Assembly: GCA_019722365.1 (NCBI GenBank)
Contig: JADFUC010002051.1
Span: 186,001-250,000, forward strand
Length of the DNA stretch: 64,000 nucleotides
Source: Lithospermum erythrorhizon
Lineage: Eukaryota > Streptophyta > Magnoliopsida > Boraginales > Boraginaceae
Direction of reading: 5' to 3'
Made by a program: the position numbers and the translations under genes. Numbering within the stretch: the stretch's first letter is position 1; every line of letters begins with the position of its first letter. A model generated the notes under the pieces. It saw only the letters and a program-made list of their open reading frames with translations. It made no database searches and had not been told where the DNA came from. Positions 1-13,422 of this stretch are shown here, piece by piece.

Positions 1-1
1 A

Positions 2-719
2 AAGGATGAGGGGGGCCTTGGTCTTAAGGATGTTCAGACTTGGAATTATGCTCTTACACCTAGTGCTTTGTGGAGGCACACTTTCGATGTTGAATCCTAC
101 CGGATCAGTGGAGTTCATGGGAATTATTTGAAGGGAGTCTCGATTTGGGATTATGTTAAGCGTCGGAGATACTCGCTTTTGATCTGAATTTGTGAGCCTG
201 CGGATACCTTTAGTTTATGGTTATGGGGTAGTGCGTGTTGGTAGATTGAGGGGTTTCAGGAGGGTTGTTGTGTGGGGGGTAAATTGGTTTCTAAAAGCGT
301 TTTATGAAACTTTAGATACCCGTGTTAAGAGACTTGGATGTCGGCTATTTGGAAGGATTCATTCCTCCCAAATATTCTTTGTTGTTTGCTTGACTTGCGG
401 GGGACGGGTTAGCGGTAGGGCAGAACTCCGTTTCTTGGACACGGACAGTATTAATTTTGTTTATTGCTTGTACCACAGTCGATGCATTATCTCTTCTTTA
501 AACGCCCGTTTACTTGTGCGTTATGGAAGGGCATCGTAAGGTGGCTTGGTATTCGGGAGGATATCCCTTATCGGCGGCTCGGTGATGAATCTTGAAGGAG
601 CACGAGAGGAGGTCGTCGATTTCGGGGCGGTCGGAGCTTGCTTTGTTGTGCGGTGTACACGATGCGGTTGGCTCGTAATGCACAGGCCTTGATAGGTAAG
701 GAGATTTCACGACTCTATT
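2..719 (+). mobile_element. LINE (non-LTR retrotransposon) 3' remnant: end of reverse transcriptase and zf-RVT domain
   Basis: Frame 2 from base 2 reads KDEGGLGLKDVQTWN, the conserved stretch at the end of plant L1-type reverse transcriptases, then SIWDYVKRRR and a TGA at 185-187. Downstream, in shifting frames, the zf-RVT domain can be read: VVCLTCGGR, then LRFLDTDS near 420-450, then an LFFKCPF-like segment near 490-520 and WKGIVRWLGIRED near 530-560. A tail like MRLARNA...GKEISRLYYE ends at a TAG at 717-719. The element is cut by the window's left edge, so its endonuclease and most of the polymerase lie outside or are lost. Several frameshifts and a stop show that it is dead. Family assignment is from motif order; the clade is not resolved. 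Confidence 0.8.
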
Positions 720-1948
720 ATGAGTAGATGGCCAGGCACCTATCGGAATTATTCTACGATCATTTCACCGTTGAGTTTGATTTCTTAGTTTGTTTGTCAT
801 AGTACTACTTTACCTCTCTGGTGATTGAGGTATGCTCCTCTTAGTCTTGTATGTGCTTTGTTGGGAATTAAATTGATGTTGTTTTTGTAGAGGTTTCGTC
901 CTTTCAGTTATATTCTCTCTGGTAGTGGTTCTAGGTTGGTTGGTGGTGGGTGTTTGGCTTTTTTCTACTGTTTTATCCCTATTTCTAGAGGGGCCTCCCC
1001 AGGGTTTGTTTCACTGCACGAGGGAGGCTTCCTTTGTTGATTTGGGATATTTATGGTCGGACTGGTTAGGTGCGGACTCATGCCCTCAGCTTATTACGGT
1101 TTCGGTTACTTTGGAGTTGATACTTAGGGGATGAGCGCCACGACCCGATGGTTTATAGTTTACGTTTTATGTTCCGCAGGTTGTATTACTTTTCATCGAG
1201 TTATATACGTGTGACCTTACGCCTTGAGTTATGCAAGAATAAACATTGTAACAAAAAGGAACTTGCGGTCAAGACTTGATCACGCGATCCAAGACCTCTT
1301 GGCTTAAGCAGGTATGTAAATGAGGCCCAAGCGCAGCTTGATCTATTTGCTCAGAGACTAAATACGATAGCACGTAAACAATAATTAATACAAAATAATG
1401 TAGTGAAGAATTAGTTCTCGAACATAAGATATATTAGTATAAGATGCAGGAGCGTATTGATAATATCTGATAAGGATTCTTTCTTCCGTACTTTGACCTG
1501 CACCGAAATTAGAACAACAGAGTTAAGATAATATGAATCAATTCAAAAGAGCTATCTATAAGCAAAAAAAGATACTTGAGGATTTTAAGCATATCCTAAT
1601 GGTATAGTAATTCAGGTATAATAATAGACAATACGTTTAAGATTCATTCATGCATTGAATCATATGAAAGGGCGGGTTGGGTTCACATTTGATCGAGAAA
1701 TCACTTATTTTATCCTCTGGCCATTTTTCATTCTTCTTTTTTAAAATACACTAAATTTTTATAAAACAAAATTCTCTATCAATCGAGAACAATTTATCTA
1801 TTTTAAAAAACTAAATATTGATGTTGGTGGAATGGAGTTTTGGGAAAAAGAAATGAGGTTAAACAAGACATCAATAAAACACTGTCAAAGAAAAATGAAT
1901 ATTTTTTATGGGGTTACCTATTTGATTATGTTGTGTGAATAATGACTA
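720..1948. other. AT-rich spacer, nothing recognised
   Basis: This stretch follows the LINE coding remnant. Its first 500 bases could be LINE 3' untranslated sequence, since an AATAAA-like signal lies near 1240 and an A-rich run follows, but no clear poly-A tail with target-site duplication is visible. I see no protein similarity in any frame. Confidence 0.4.
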
Positions 1949-2375
1949 CTCCCTCCGTTTTTTATATTTATCGTTCTAACAATTTGCACATATATTAAGA
2001 AAGATAAAAGGTAGTCAAAAAATACATTGAAAATATAAAATGACAATTTTAAAAATATATCATTGGTTGATTGATAATTTCATAAGAAAAAATAGTTGAA
2101 AAGTATATTAAAAATATAAAAATTCAGTTTTCTATGCTAAAATGACAAATATTTTAAAATAAAAAATTAATAAAAGCATGGAAATAAACAAAAAGCAGTA
2201 TTTAATTATTTCAATGAAAGAGAATTTCAACTCTGATAAAGCTACTATATCAATGCGCACTCAAAGGTTACAAGAGAAAGGCGTCATCATTGAGACCCAT
2301 AGGTTATTCTTCGATGCTTTAATTTCCAAAAGATAATAATACGTAGTATTCCTTCCGTCTCTATTTAAGTAACTA
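1949..2375. repeat. Stowaway-like MITE termini, unpaired
   Basis: At 1949 a TA is followed by CTCCCTCCGTTTTTTATAT, the classic Stowaway terminus, and at 2347 a TA is followed by TTCCTTCCGTCTCTATTTA in the same orientation. I cannot find matching inverted ends for either, so these are probably solo ends or truncated copies. The AT-rich sequence between them fits MITE interiors. Confidence 0.35.
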
Positions 2376-5300
2376 GTTGTAGAGTCGATTGTGAGGCGAG
2401 AATATACTATTGATAAGTTGGTCCGAGCTGTTTATTTGTCGAACCGACTATTTAGTATACCGCAAAGATGTGATTGTAAATTCACTGTTAGTTAGGAAAA
2501 ATTATGAGCATTGAATTGATAGGAAGTAAGCTAAAAATATTCCATGATATTAGAGTTGATCTAGTTGCCAAAATGCATATGTTAGAATGGATCCATAGCC
2601 AACGTGCTAGGTCCAAAGATTCTACAGGCATAATAGTTTTAAGAGTTCATCAAAAAATTCATTTTACGATCACACTTTCTTGTTTGTGACTTAACTTTCA
2701 TTTGGTGAACCGTCTCATGCCGTTGGTTTATTTTCTCACAATAGAGTATCTTTTCTTGCATAACTTCTGTTTTGGTTTAAGTCTTAGGAATTCATTTTGT
2801 GAAAATGTATCATTTATAATATTGATTTTTTATTTGGAAGACAAACACGGATTGATGGAGTTAATAATTTAATCGTTGATAGTGACGGTGGAGAAGAGTT
2901 ACAGTTAGCAGCATGCGAACTTTCTTGATTAATGTTCAGCTTTTAATTTTACATTGTGAGAGTGTTGTTGGCAGATTAAGCTAGACCCCTCGAGTCCATG
3001 ATCATTAAATCAAGTAACATCTTTCTTTGACCTTCATTGTGCTTGCCAAAACTGCGGCATAATAGTATCAGGAAGATTTTTTTTATGGAATTCTGATCTA
3101 ATGCTATTGAGATCATAGTGTTCACCCTGTGTATATATAGTTACATTTGAGAGTTCTAATGCATAAAAGTTCAAAAAATATTTTAGTTTTTGTATGTATA
3201 TAAAACTAAGTTTAACAACGACCAATTGAAGTACCAGATTTGATAATTTTGATATGTTTATTCTTTGTAGTTTATAAATCCTCTAAATGATACTTCAATT
3301 CTTATGATTTTAAACTGTTCAGTTTCCATCGGATCTTGACATTACTTCTGACATCTGTGTTTGTTTGTTTTTAAACAATACTAAAGAAGGAAAAGAAAAT
3401 TACAAATATTGTTAATGGCATTTAAATAAGTAGTGCTCATACCTTGGCACAGCAGTTACCTCTTTATCACAGTTATAGCATGTATATGCGATACCTTCTT
3501 GATGAGCACTTATTTTTTAGAAACAATTGCTGCATGTGAGGTAGTACTATTTGTTCTTAGCCGTAGATTTGCGGGGATAACAACATCGATAATCTCGAGC
3601 TAGGACATTTCAATATTTTGATATTAGATAGGTTTTGTGTTTGCTTTTGTAAGTAATGAATATTGTATATTTTTACCTTTGTCATGTTTTGAAGTTCAGC
3701 CACAGAATGTACCGTCTCAGTTCCTTCATCCACACGTTGTTTTGATCTGCTTAAACTTTGATCCACTAGCATTGCCCGTAATTCTGGACCTGTTCTTGAC
3801 TCAACCCTGTTGTATCCAATATCTCTAGTTAATTTATATTCTAATGTTTAGTAAGATAATTGCCTATGCTATGTAAGAGATTATACCATGATTTGAAGTT
3901 TAATGCTGTTTCAATTGGAGGATTTATAGTAAATGATGTGTTGTTTCTTGCTGCCAATGAGGTGCCTGCTCGATTTTAACTTGTAAGGAATGTGATAATT
4001 CCAATGTAGATCATTATTGTGAGTACATAATGTGGTTTTGGAATTCATACCATTGTATGTTGAAAAACCAATCGACTTTGCTCGACCACATTCTTAATTT
4101 GAAGCTTCTAAATCAGTAGGGTCACTTGGCTATCGGTCATTTCATCCCATAAGTTATACCAAATCGAAATCATCTACTGATTTGGTATTAAATATATGCT
4201 TGAATGATAATTCGAAGTTAAAATTTATTATTTACTATTTTAAACTTACTCCATATCAACGAAAGTGAAACGTTGGATCTTTTTTAGTTTCCCGTCTGCA
4301 ACAACATTTGTTGGATCTTCATAGGCAATCACAGCCCCCATTATTTCTAGCGTTGAAAATATGCAAATTTGATATTATTGTGATGCTTTATAACGTGATT
4401 ATTGATTTAAATATAGGAAGGAAGCGCCCAGACATGCCGAAATTGTTAGTTTTAGGCCTACGATTGCTAAAAATAACAACACTGATTGGTGTCAAGTTGT
4501 TGAGGAAATTGCTTAAATTTGGAACTGCATCCGGTATTGGACGTATCAGGGTGTCTCGTTGGAGAACCCATTGATATTGGTTATCCACTATACGGTATTG
4601 AGTCTCAACAAATCTTACTTGGGCATTGGTGATCTCGTGGACTGTGAATAGTTGTAGTCTTGGACTTAAAATAGGGATGTGTGAACCAAAAATCGTAGCT
4701 GAGACTTGATTCTCCTGGAAGATGGGATAAAGTAAGTAAATTCATACTTCACAAGGTGAACAAAGGCATGTAGTTATTTGATAATAAACAACAGTAATAC
4801 CTCATCATCTGCTAAAACATAACGTTTGATCCGTAATCCAGTTGTAACAGTTAGTATTGAGATGTCTTCAATTATGGTGATTCTACATGTCCAGTTTCTG
4901 GTTCGAATGTTGATCTGTGGAATGAGCATGGTGTTGTGTTCAATCTACTGCTTGACTATATCTCAAATAAAGTAAACAACACGATTGTAAGTTAAATTTA
5001 ATCTAGATTAGAATAATGATAATCATCATTTGATTATATCAAATTCTAATGACTTACGTCATAGCGAGGACCATTAGATTTTTTTCGGTATATGTATATC
5101 CACAGCATAATCACACACAAGCAGCAAAGGACTAACAGATAGCCATCCATAATGCGACTTAGAAACAAAGCAATTTCACGGCCGCGTCGTTTCAAAACCA
5201 CAATAGACATACAACTTTCAATAACACAGTGAAAATTTGTATGAGGATAAATTAAACTACTTGAAGAAAAGGGAACAAAAATATAAGATGTAAGCCATGA

Positions 5301-5541
5301 TAAATTGTGCATATTCACATAAGTGATAGCAAGCAGTAATACATGGTAGCCGAATAACAAATAAGTAGATGCTTGCCAAAAGAGAACACGTTTCAAAGGA
5401 AGTGCATAAAGGCAAGCTTAGTTATTGATGTAAACAAAAAAGATAAAAGAAGGAGGCCCGAAAGTACATTTGTATTTGTTATGACGATTGAGGGCGGATA
5501 CTAATGTCAAAAGGTATGATCAAAAACACTTAATCAAAAGA
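2376..5541. other. AT-rich region without a supported gene
   Basis: Short open frames occur on both strands but none shows a domain I recognise. Two minus-strand pieces look mildly exon-like: about 3640-3790, reading SRTGPELRAMLVDQ and then SKQRVDEGTETVH before a GT, and about 3050-3140, reading GEHYDLNSIRSEFH after an AG. A plus-strand piece at about 4416-4530 follows an AG and reads NNNTDWCQVVEE. They may be fragments captured by the adjacent Helitron or remnants of a host gene. No function is proposed. The 116-codon minus-strand open frame at 5046-5396 is hydrophobic but has no further support. Confidence 0.3.
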
Positions 5542-8500
5542 TTAAGTGAGACTTGCTTTTGCAAGAACTTCATCATACACAACGTTTGTTGTGTATTTAG
5601 TTCCTGCATCAGTAGTCATGGCTGGAATAATCAAAACTTTCACGTTCTTCCCTGTTTTCGCTCTGGACAACGCCACATAAAGCTGTCCATGAGAAAAAAC
5701 AGGTTGGCGGAGATAAATACCGACACAATCAAGTGTTTGACCTTGTGCCTTATTTATAGTAAATCATGAAATAGGCGTAATGGAAGTGTTGCCCTAATAA
5801 ACGGTATCAAGTATTTATTATCAGAAGGATTTGGTTCAAGGAGAATTCTTGGAATCACGACGTATTTCACTTAAATTGTGCTGTAGCTGTGTCGCTAACG
5901 AGATTAGGGGTCAATTGCTTGCAAATAAGTCGAGTACCATTGCAAAGACCCTCCACAGGATTTATATTCCTTAATAGAATGATAGGACAGTTCACTTTAA
6001 GTACTAATCTATGTTGAGGAAGTCCTTTTGGTTCTAGGCTATTCAAATAATCAACATAATCGCCTTGATTACGTCGTTCCTTGCTTTCATCGTCCCACGA
6101 TGTACCTGATGTCCTCCCTAAATTCTATAATCAATTTCAAGTTAACATCGTCTACAAAATCATTTTTTGGGCAGAGGATAGCTATGCATCATTCAAACGG
6201 ACTTATCTCAAAGAGGTTCAAATCAGGATAGACATATGAAATCAAATTTTTCTACTCGACCACTTGAGTGTGTATGGTATCGACATTAGTTTGTGGGATT
6301 CGATCATGTTTTTTTCATTTAGGTTAACTTTAATTTGCCTATTCTCATAATAAAATCCATGAGTAGGGATAGGTATGGGTGCTCTAATTATTTTTCCTCA
6401 ACTTGAGTTTCTTAAAGTGTTTCCATAAAGTTGAACTAACAATACTCGCATCTACTTGGTCATGTCTCCCTCTCTTACGACTAGAAGAACTTGTGAAATC
6501 ACCTCAAAAACTACAACTTACCCAAATGGTTCTTCGTTTTTTCCACCAAATACTTACGGTATTAGATTAATACTGCACATAAATAACTTATCTACCATAG
6601 GTGCTTCATCCCATATGATAATCTAGAATTTACGATAAAGCAAGCTCGCTCGCTTTGGAAGGATATCGACGGCCCAACACTGGTTTGCATCAATTGAAAT
6701 TTAAACCTTGAGTGTGCCGTTCGACCTCACAGAACTTTCGAGGAAAGCAATCACGATGATGCAACTATGATCGCTATAAAACCTTTTGATCTAATATGTA
6801 CGAGCAACACCTTATATAAAACTCTTTCACATTCTCACAGTCAAAGGTCAAGAAAAAATGCTCCTCAGAGTGCTCCCGGACATTTGCATTATTGAAAAGT
6901 ATATCAAAGAACTACCATTTACGATTTAACTCATTGATTGCATATAAAATATATACAGTACTAGAAGGTTTTTTACGATGTAACTTCTCTTGTGTAGCGT
7001 TATTGTACATTGCATTTTGTACTTAAACTTCACAGAGATGGAAATGTTCTTATCTACACTTGAGTGATTCCGATATATAAATAATCCCTCAACGCACATA
7101 TAGTATATCATCGTTGGATAAGTTTAATTGCATCTGAGCCTTCTTGAAATCCTCTGCCAAATGATCATAGAAGTCTTCAAATAACTTCCTAGGGTCTGAC
7201 GGCTTGCAATAATGTAGCAAAGTTGCGAACAATCTTCTTAGATCATATGGCATTCCATACACGAGGAGACTTAACTTCCATAGTCTTTTTCGAGATCGCT
7301 ATCGTTATGAAGTATCCTCTTTTGTGGCGTACCTCTGAAATAGACTTCGACAAGACTCCGCGCCCATTAACATTCATTGAAAGATGTGGGACATCGAACA
7401 TTATTTAGAAACACCCTCGGATAATACCTCTGCGCTTTCCATAAGTTCTTACTGACCGACCGATATTTAGACCACTTTCTTTTTACGTCCATATTTTTGT
7501 GTTGCTGGCTTGCCACCGCGTAGTGCCTAGAAACTCTTGTAAGTAATTTGGTTCCTTGCTTGGGGGATCATTGGCGTTTGTGTCAAAGAACTTCTGATGA
7601 GGCATGGTTCGATCTCTCGTTTTGAATAAACTCTTAAGTCTGCATCGTCTTAAAACATATTTTGTTTGAAAACTTGATAAATGGACCTGTCATGAATAAC
7701 AAAATATTAGATAAGCAATATAGGCAATGTGATAATTATCGGTCAAATGATAATTGAAGTATTTAAAGGTCTAAATGTGCACTAAAGTATAACAGAAGAT
7801 AGACTTGAAATTTAGACAAGAAGAATCACCTTTTTATGAGTTTTTATATGTATGATCAAACTGGGAGTATGGTTTACATGAGTATTCTGCTTGTTGTATT
7901 TCGTATTGATAAAATTATAGGTGAGTAAGTATTCATTTATGGAGTAAGGTATTGAAAAATACTATATGATCATGATCAATATAATTACACTATAGGATGA
8001 AACAAATAATGTGCACTTTAAAAACTAAACTATCATTGAGTGCTCTAATTTATGTCGCACAATAAAGAATTATCCAGTGGAAATTAAAATAAAATGTATT
8101 TGTAAAATGTTGAGTAATATATAAAGTTAGGTATCCATGCAATAATTTCCTTTCATATGAAGGAGGACTATGAGTGTACACATGTGTAGAAGCTGTGGGA
8201 TACATCCCATTATAATGATATAAATTCTCCATCTTTGCTGGCCAATTGACACCAGTACATTTGGTAATTGGATATCTCGTCAATGTTGAAGTTTGGGTGG
8301 GCGTGTGATTGAGCATAACTTTAATCGTGTAGCCTTTATGCACATACTTGTATAAATATTTTACATACGATGTCGTATTATTTACATTATATAGCGAATT
8401 AAAGCTACTTTTGATAGTGTAAGTTATGCGGAATAACAGCGGTTGTCAAGTAGATGACCTCTGACCTTCGCATTTCTCATATCATTTCTACGTCGGTAAT

Positions 8501-8760
8501 TTGGATAGCTTCCTTTTCCATGAGTTGTGTACTCTGCGAAAGTCCTTGGATAGTGATTTTTGCATCTACTTTCTTTCATGCACACATTGCTAGGATTCGT
8601 TTTCTCCTTGAGGCCATCGTCGTATCTTGCTCTGAGGCGTATAGGTAAGGGTTAACTTTCTTATCAGGAAGGCGCGATAACACCGCCTATCGTGCGCCTC
8701 ACGGTGTCGTATATTAATTTTACGGTTTTGATGGCTGTTAAAAATGTGCATGAGGCAATC
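5542..8760 (-). mobile_element. Helitron RepHel (Rep nuclease plus Pif1-like helicase) remnant
   Basis: Helitron proteins nick DNA with a HUH-type Rep domain and unwind it with a Pif1-like helicase during rolling-circle transposition. On the minus strand, from high to low coordinates, the signature segments appear in the right order. At about 8744-8770 is SGLPHAHF, the HUH motif (atgtgcatg on plus at 8744-8752). At 8640-8700 is LPDKKVNPYLY. At 8450-8620 are NVCMKESRCKNHYPR and SYPNYRRR. At 7400-7600 are NDPPSKEPNYL and WQASNTKIWT. At 7130-7230 is LRRLFATLLHYCKPSDP. At about 6580-6620 is IIIWDEAPMVDK (Walker B). At 5850-6000 are LKVNCPIILLRN and VVIPRILL. At 5620-5770 are [16 protein letters not shown] and [15 protein letters not shown], then NVVYDEVL and a stop at 5542-5544. 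Many stops and frameshifts show it is non-functional. Element termini (5' TC, 3' hairpin plus CTRR) were not located. Confidence 0.88.
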
Positions 8761-11377
8761 CGCTACGGAAATTCAACGCGTATACGAGCAACAAATTGAA
8801 TGAACCTACATAAAATATGTAAGCTCCATGATATTTACATGTTGGACTTTGGAGTATAGAGTCATTGATTCATTGAAGAGAATATCGACACTTGCATTTC
8901 GTCCTTGGCGTGTTGGAGCGTAAAGAATAATATATATTGTGTAATGAGACTGAGTTAATCAGAAAAGGAACAAAAGATACATGCATAAAAAGTTCTCTCA
9001 AAATGGCAACTACTATAATACATTTTTCACTGATCACTACTGCATAGTAGTTATGAAATGGAATTGTATTAATAATCCAATCATACCTGTACGTGAATAC
9101 GTTATGGTGCTCTCTAACTGCGGTTGTATGAATGATTCCACTGGATTAAACGAACTTCCCCAGTCATGTTAACATTAACACAGGAACTCATTTAGGTGGT
9201 AGGTGATGAATGTTGGGATGGTGAACATTGCAATATACTATCGGTATTACTCTTATTCACATAATTCTGCATTATGATGAAAATTTATACTATGTTAGTC
9301 GGAAAACATATCAATTAAAATAGCTTAAGAACTATCAGTAATACATTAGATAAATAAAGCACACCTCAAAATTAAATTCAAACAAAGTACCTTCTCTATC
9401 AGACTTATTTGCTTGAGATGACCCTTGATGCGATCAACTTCATTTGATCTTGCTTGACATTTTCTTTTTCTTTTGAAGAAGTGTACACCAGATAATAAAT
9501 CAACAAAGAGATTACTAAATACCTTAAGCCTTTATGTAGAAACTATCATTAATATATTGTCTAAGCTTAATATATTATAAACCTATAAGTAGTTAATACA
9601 AACTGCGTAACTCCTCATCTTTTTAAGGATAAGCGTCTTTGTTAGCTGGTTGCAAAATATCATAGAAGAAGTTACGAGAAAGAATAGTATTAAGTAGGAT
9701 AATTCACACTCAACCAAGATAGTTAATAATGACAGTTAGTACCTGCATAAAATTCTCGTTGTCTTTTATTGATTTCATCTTTGTTTGTTGTATAGTAGGA
9801 GATAATACTAAGAGTAATCTGTTTGTATTTATAACTAACAAATGTTAATAATAAAATTTATTAGACATATCTAACCAACCTGCATAATAGTTTCATTTCT
9901 GGTGTTCTTTATCCATTGTCAATCATATGAAGAAATCTACTATACACAAAAATGATACGTCGCTAATCAAATGTAAATAAACCAGACCGCTTATCAAATA
10001 TGAGCATGAGCATACTTAAATTATAACACTAACATATAACTAAACACTATATTTACTATATATCTCAACTATGTAGATATTTACTTTTATATTTCAACGG
10101 CCTAACAAAATGCAGTTAAAATACTACATAGATCGTCGAGAACAAAAAGAAATACTAAGCGGTTATATCGTGAGAACAAAAAGAACCACTAAACACTTTA
10201 ATGAAATTAAAAAGAGGCAGGTAACAGTTAAAGGAGACTAAAAGGAATTTACTATAGAGTCTAATGAGACCAAAAAGAACCACACCTTTACATATTTACA
10301 AGTAAAACATAAAAGCGTCAGCGTTACCCACGAGACTAAGCGATCAGTTGCACGTATACCTGAAAACATAAGCCTGACAAAAAAATCAACAAAAAAAAAG
10401 CAAGCATCACACGTACATTTCCATATAAAACTATCATAAACAAGCCACACTTCATCAAAGATGATCAAAGATAAGAATACTTTCCTAAAAAGCATACAGA
10501 TATAGTCAGAACATAACATATATTATTAAAACCTTACTTTGTGCAACTGCTTACTATCGACTTTAATGTTTGGTTTCTACTTTTATACTTTAATAAAAGT
10601 TGAAGCTTACAAATGTTAGATACTAATAACATACATATGTTCTATGATAGTATAGTAATAATAAAATATTTAGATTTTTTTAACCACAGTACAAAGTAAT
10701 AATTATTATCGGTAGTCACCCTATTAAATAGCTATAGCTCGTGAAATGACCTGATACATTTTACAACATTTATCCCAAGGTTAGAGGCTGTGAAACAATT
10801 TCATATTTTTCCTTAATTAATATAATAATACTAATACAGTGGTGTGATGGTGACTATTGAAAGAGTGGTCCCGGAACCCGGCGATGATCTGAATCGTTCA
10901 TAATTTTATTTTTTTTTTTTTTAAATCAAGTTTCTTATTAAACTATTCTTGAACTACAATCTACTATCTACTACTGATAATAAGCTACATTATGAACGCC
11001 GTGAATGAAGAATGAAAAAAATCAAACAACTTCCCTTACAATTTTATTCGGTAGAGTTTAATATGGAAATCTTGAAAAATAAGATCTTGAAGTCAATTCA
11101 GTTACTTGTAGACACGGACCATAAATCGCAGTATATATATACTAACAATCATCCATATATACAACAAATTGATAATTATGAATATAAAAATGGACTTATC
11201 TTTATATAGGGTAGCGTATTAACTGTCTAGCAAATTCGCATCGATCCATTTTTTACTCCAGTTATATATCTTCAAATCTGCAAAATTGAACACTAAATTC
11301 ATTGACCAAATTAATTTATAAAATTCTCTACCAATATAAAATTCTCTAACAATTTTTTGAATCGTAATCTGACAAAA
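8761..11377. other. AT-rich region, possibly Helitron 5' part, otherwise unresolved
   Basis: The N-terminal part of the Helitron protein should lie here on the minus strand, but beyond about 8800 no clear motif is readable. A minus-strand basic segment near 9400-9480 reads KRKRKCQARSNEV in one frame and might be an upstream exon; this is weak. From 9500 to 11377 the sequence is A/T-rich with short repeats such as gagaacaaaaagaa (about 10138 and 10171). No gene is supported. Confidence 0.3.
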
Positions 11378-11592
11378 GTACCAATTTTGAATCTTGAATC
11401 TATAATGACCGAAGTAACCAAAAGAAAAAGAACAAGATAAAATCAAAGAAATACAAGAAAAGATGAAGAAGAAAGCAGCGACGATATGATCAACAAACGT
11501 ACCAATTTTGAATCTATAATAACCAAAGCAACCAAAAGAGAAAGAATTGAAGAACACCATAAAGATGAAGAAGAAAGGCAGCGACAATAACA
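11378..11592. repeat. Two-copy tandem duplication, unit about 121 bp
   Basis: The block starting gtaccaattttgaatc at 11378 recurs at 11499. Both copies continue with aatctataat, then an accaaag/accgaag variant, aaaagaaaaagaa, and later gatgaagaagaaag. Copies differ by small indels. The minus-strand open frames across it are hydrophobic (low complexity read in reverse) and are not taken as genes. Confidence 0.7.
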
Positions 11593-12232
11593 AGGAAAGA
11601 AAGTCAGGGGAAAAAAAAAGGGAAAGTAGAAAGGAAAAGTGTGGGGGACAAAAACATCAAAAGATTGCAGGGGCAAAATAGTCAATTGACATTAGGGGCA
11701 AGCAGTCATTTAAGCTATCCACGTGACCAAGCGTCAGTAATACGTACTTGCGATCTCGCTTTATTACTTACTCTTGGATAATCATGTAGCAATTTCTTAA
11801 ATTTATAGTGATTGTTCGTTTATTAATGTAGCTTTGCGTTGAAGTTTGTTTTTGTCTGCTTAATGTTAACTTTATTATATTAGTTGATGAATTTTTTCCT
11901 GCTGTAAAAATTATCTGATTAATGATTAATAACTAATAAATACTTTTATTCTAAACAATCAAATAAATGATACCTATGGAATGGTTTCTTTCTATCCTAA
12001 GAAATAGCTTGCCATAAACTAGTATTGTTACACTACGAGGACTACCTCATATTTTGTATCGACTATTGATATCTTGATAGGTGATATATTATACTTCTTA
12101 AAATACCATGGGTGTCGCGTTTGAATTACAATAGTTGAAATTTTTAATTTTTGAATTAGAATAAGCTTTTTAATGTGTTATGTATTTATTTGGAAAAAAA
12201 CATATCGATATGTAGTGTTTTGTATCTTTACA
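11593..12232. other. AT-rich spacer
   Basis: No gene, domain or repeat boundary is recognised. The first 150 bases contain a short G-rich stretch (ggggcaaaatag) of the kind seen at plant MITE or promoter edges, without further support. Confidence 0.3.
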
Positions 12233-12448
12233 ACTCCTCAATCGACTTTAATTGTCGTTTGACTTTTTAAGTACTTTGATATCAATTATTAATTATTCAT
12301 TATTATTAAAAATATAAAATTTATATCATAGGATTAAATGCTTTTTAAAATCTTTTCGTAATATTAATTTTTTTAATAACAATTAAGTAATGGAGATCAA
12401 ATATTTATCTCGATATGTGAAAGTCAATTAAAGTGGATTGGAGAGGTA
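12233..12448. mobile_element. MITE-like element with imperfect terminal inverted repeats (copy A)
   Basis: The left end reads actcctcaatcgactttaat (from 12233). The reverse complement of the right end (to 12448) reads ctctccaatccactttaat, about 75-80 percent matched over 25 bases. The interior is AT-rich and non-coding. The block TTTAATTGTCGTTTGACT just inside the left end recurs, inverted, at the right end of the element at 13423-13659, so the two belong to one family. Confidence 0.55.
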
Positions 12449-13422
12449 ACTCTTTCAAATAATTTTAATTCAAATCAAAGTTTTGGATTATAATCAAGAT
12501 TTTAAAGTTTGTTAATCTTTGATCATGAAAATACAGCTTGACAATCTTTTAAGGATGGAGGGAGTTTTTTTTTTGTTTCTTAGATAAAAATAACAATTTA
12601 AGTTTGAATTACCTAATCACATATATATGAGAAGTTATTAGTTGTGTACTTGTGTGTCACGAAATGAGATTGAAACATTTTAATTGATTCCAATCCGACC
12701 TAAAAAATGCTCAAAGATGGAATAAATAATCTAGCAGACCTTTGTTTAAGCATCTTAACCTCATCCCCACCTTTCTAATGAAATATTTTTTAATTTAATC
12801 TAAATATGCTAGACAAAATAACATGCAATCATACATGGTCAGATCATCAGATTTCGGCGATACGAATGTTGATAACTGGTTTTTGACTCACTTTTTCATT
12901 AATTATATCTTTACAGAATTAATCAAGTTTAGCTTTTTATCAAAAGCTAGTTTAGCTGTGGTATTGTTTCCGTTACATTAAAGATCACAAAATTAAGAAG
13001 TGCACCAATAATTATTTTCACAATTGCCTACGTATATTCTATTTTATGCAAAAGGTGGTTAGTGGTTACCAATTACCGTTTACACGATATGGCTACAATT
13101 TGTGTTGAAAAGTCACTTATTCTCCATCAGAATCTTGAATTACATCTATGGGATTCTTGCATCAAACATCCAGAATACTCATACCACGTAAATTGAGATG
13201 TAAGATTAAAAACAGAATATGTTAGTTTATTAGTAAAGAAAGTGAAGACAAGTCTTACTTTCCCTTTTTCGTACCAAGATAGTAACTAGTGGTTATTTGA
13301 TTGTGGGTATCACCACATAAAAATCTAACATCTCATTTATGTTACTAACATATTATAGATATGTGATATTTAACTGGTCAATACTCTGATTCGTAAAGCA
13401 TAGCTAGTCTTATTTACATCTT

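Noticed and set aside
5046..5396. 116-codon minus-strand open frame with hydrophobic segments
   Set aside because: No recognisable domain, no supporting splice or promoter signals, AT-rich composition; hydrophobicity is expected from T-rich codons.
9400..9480. A coding exon for the Helitron N-terminus (basic segment)
   Set aside because: The reading holds for fewer than 30 residues in one frame and is not linked to the Rep domain by identifiable splice sites.
11219..11685. Two overlapping minus-strand open frames rich in F, S and L
   Set aside because: They are antisense readings of an A/G-rich tandem duplication; the peptide repeat merely mirrors the DNA repeat.
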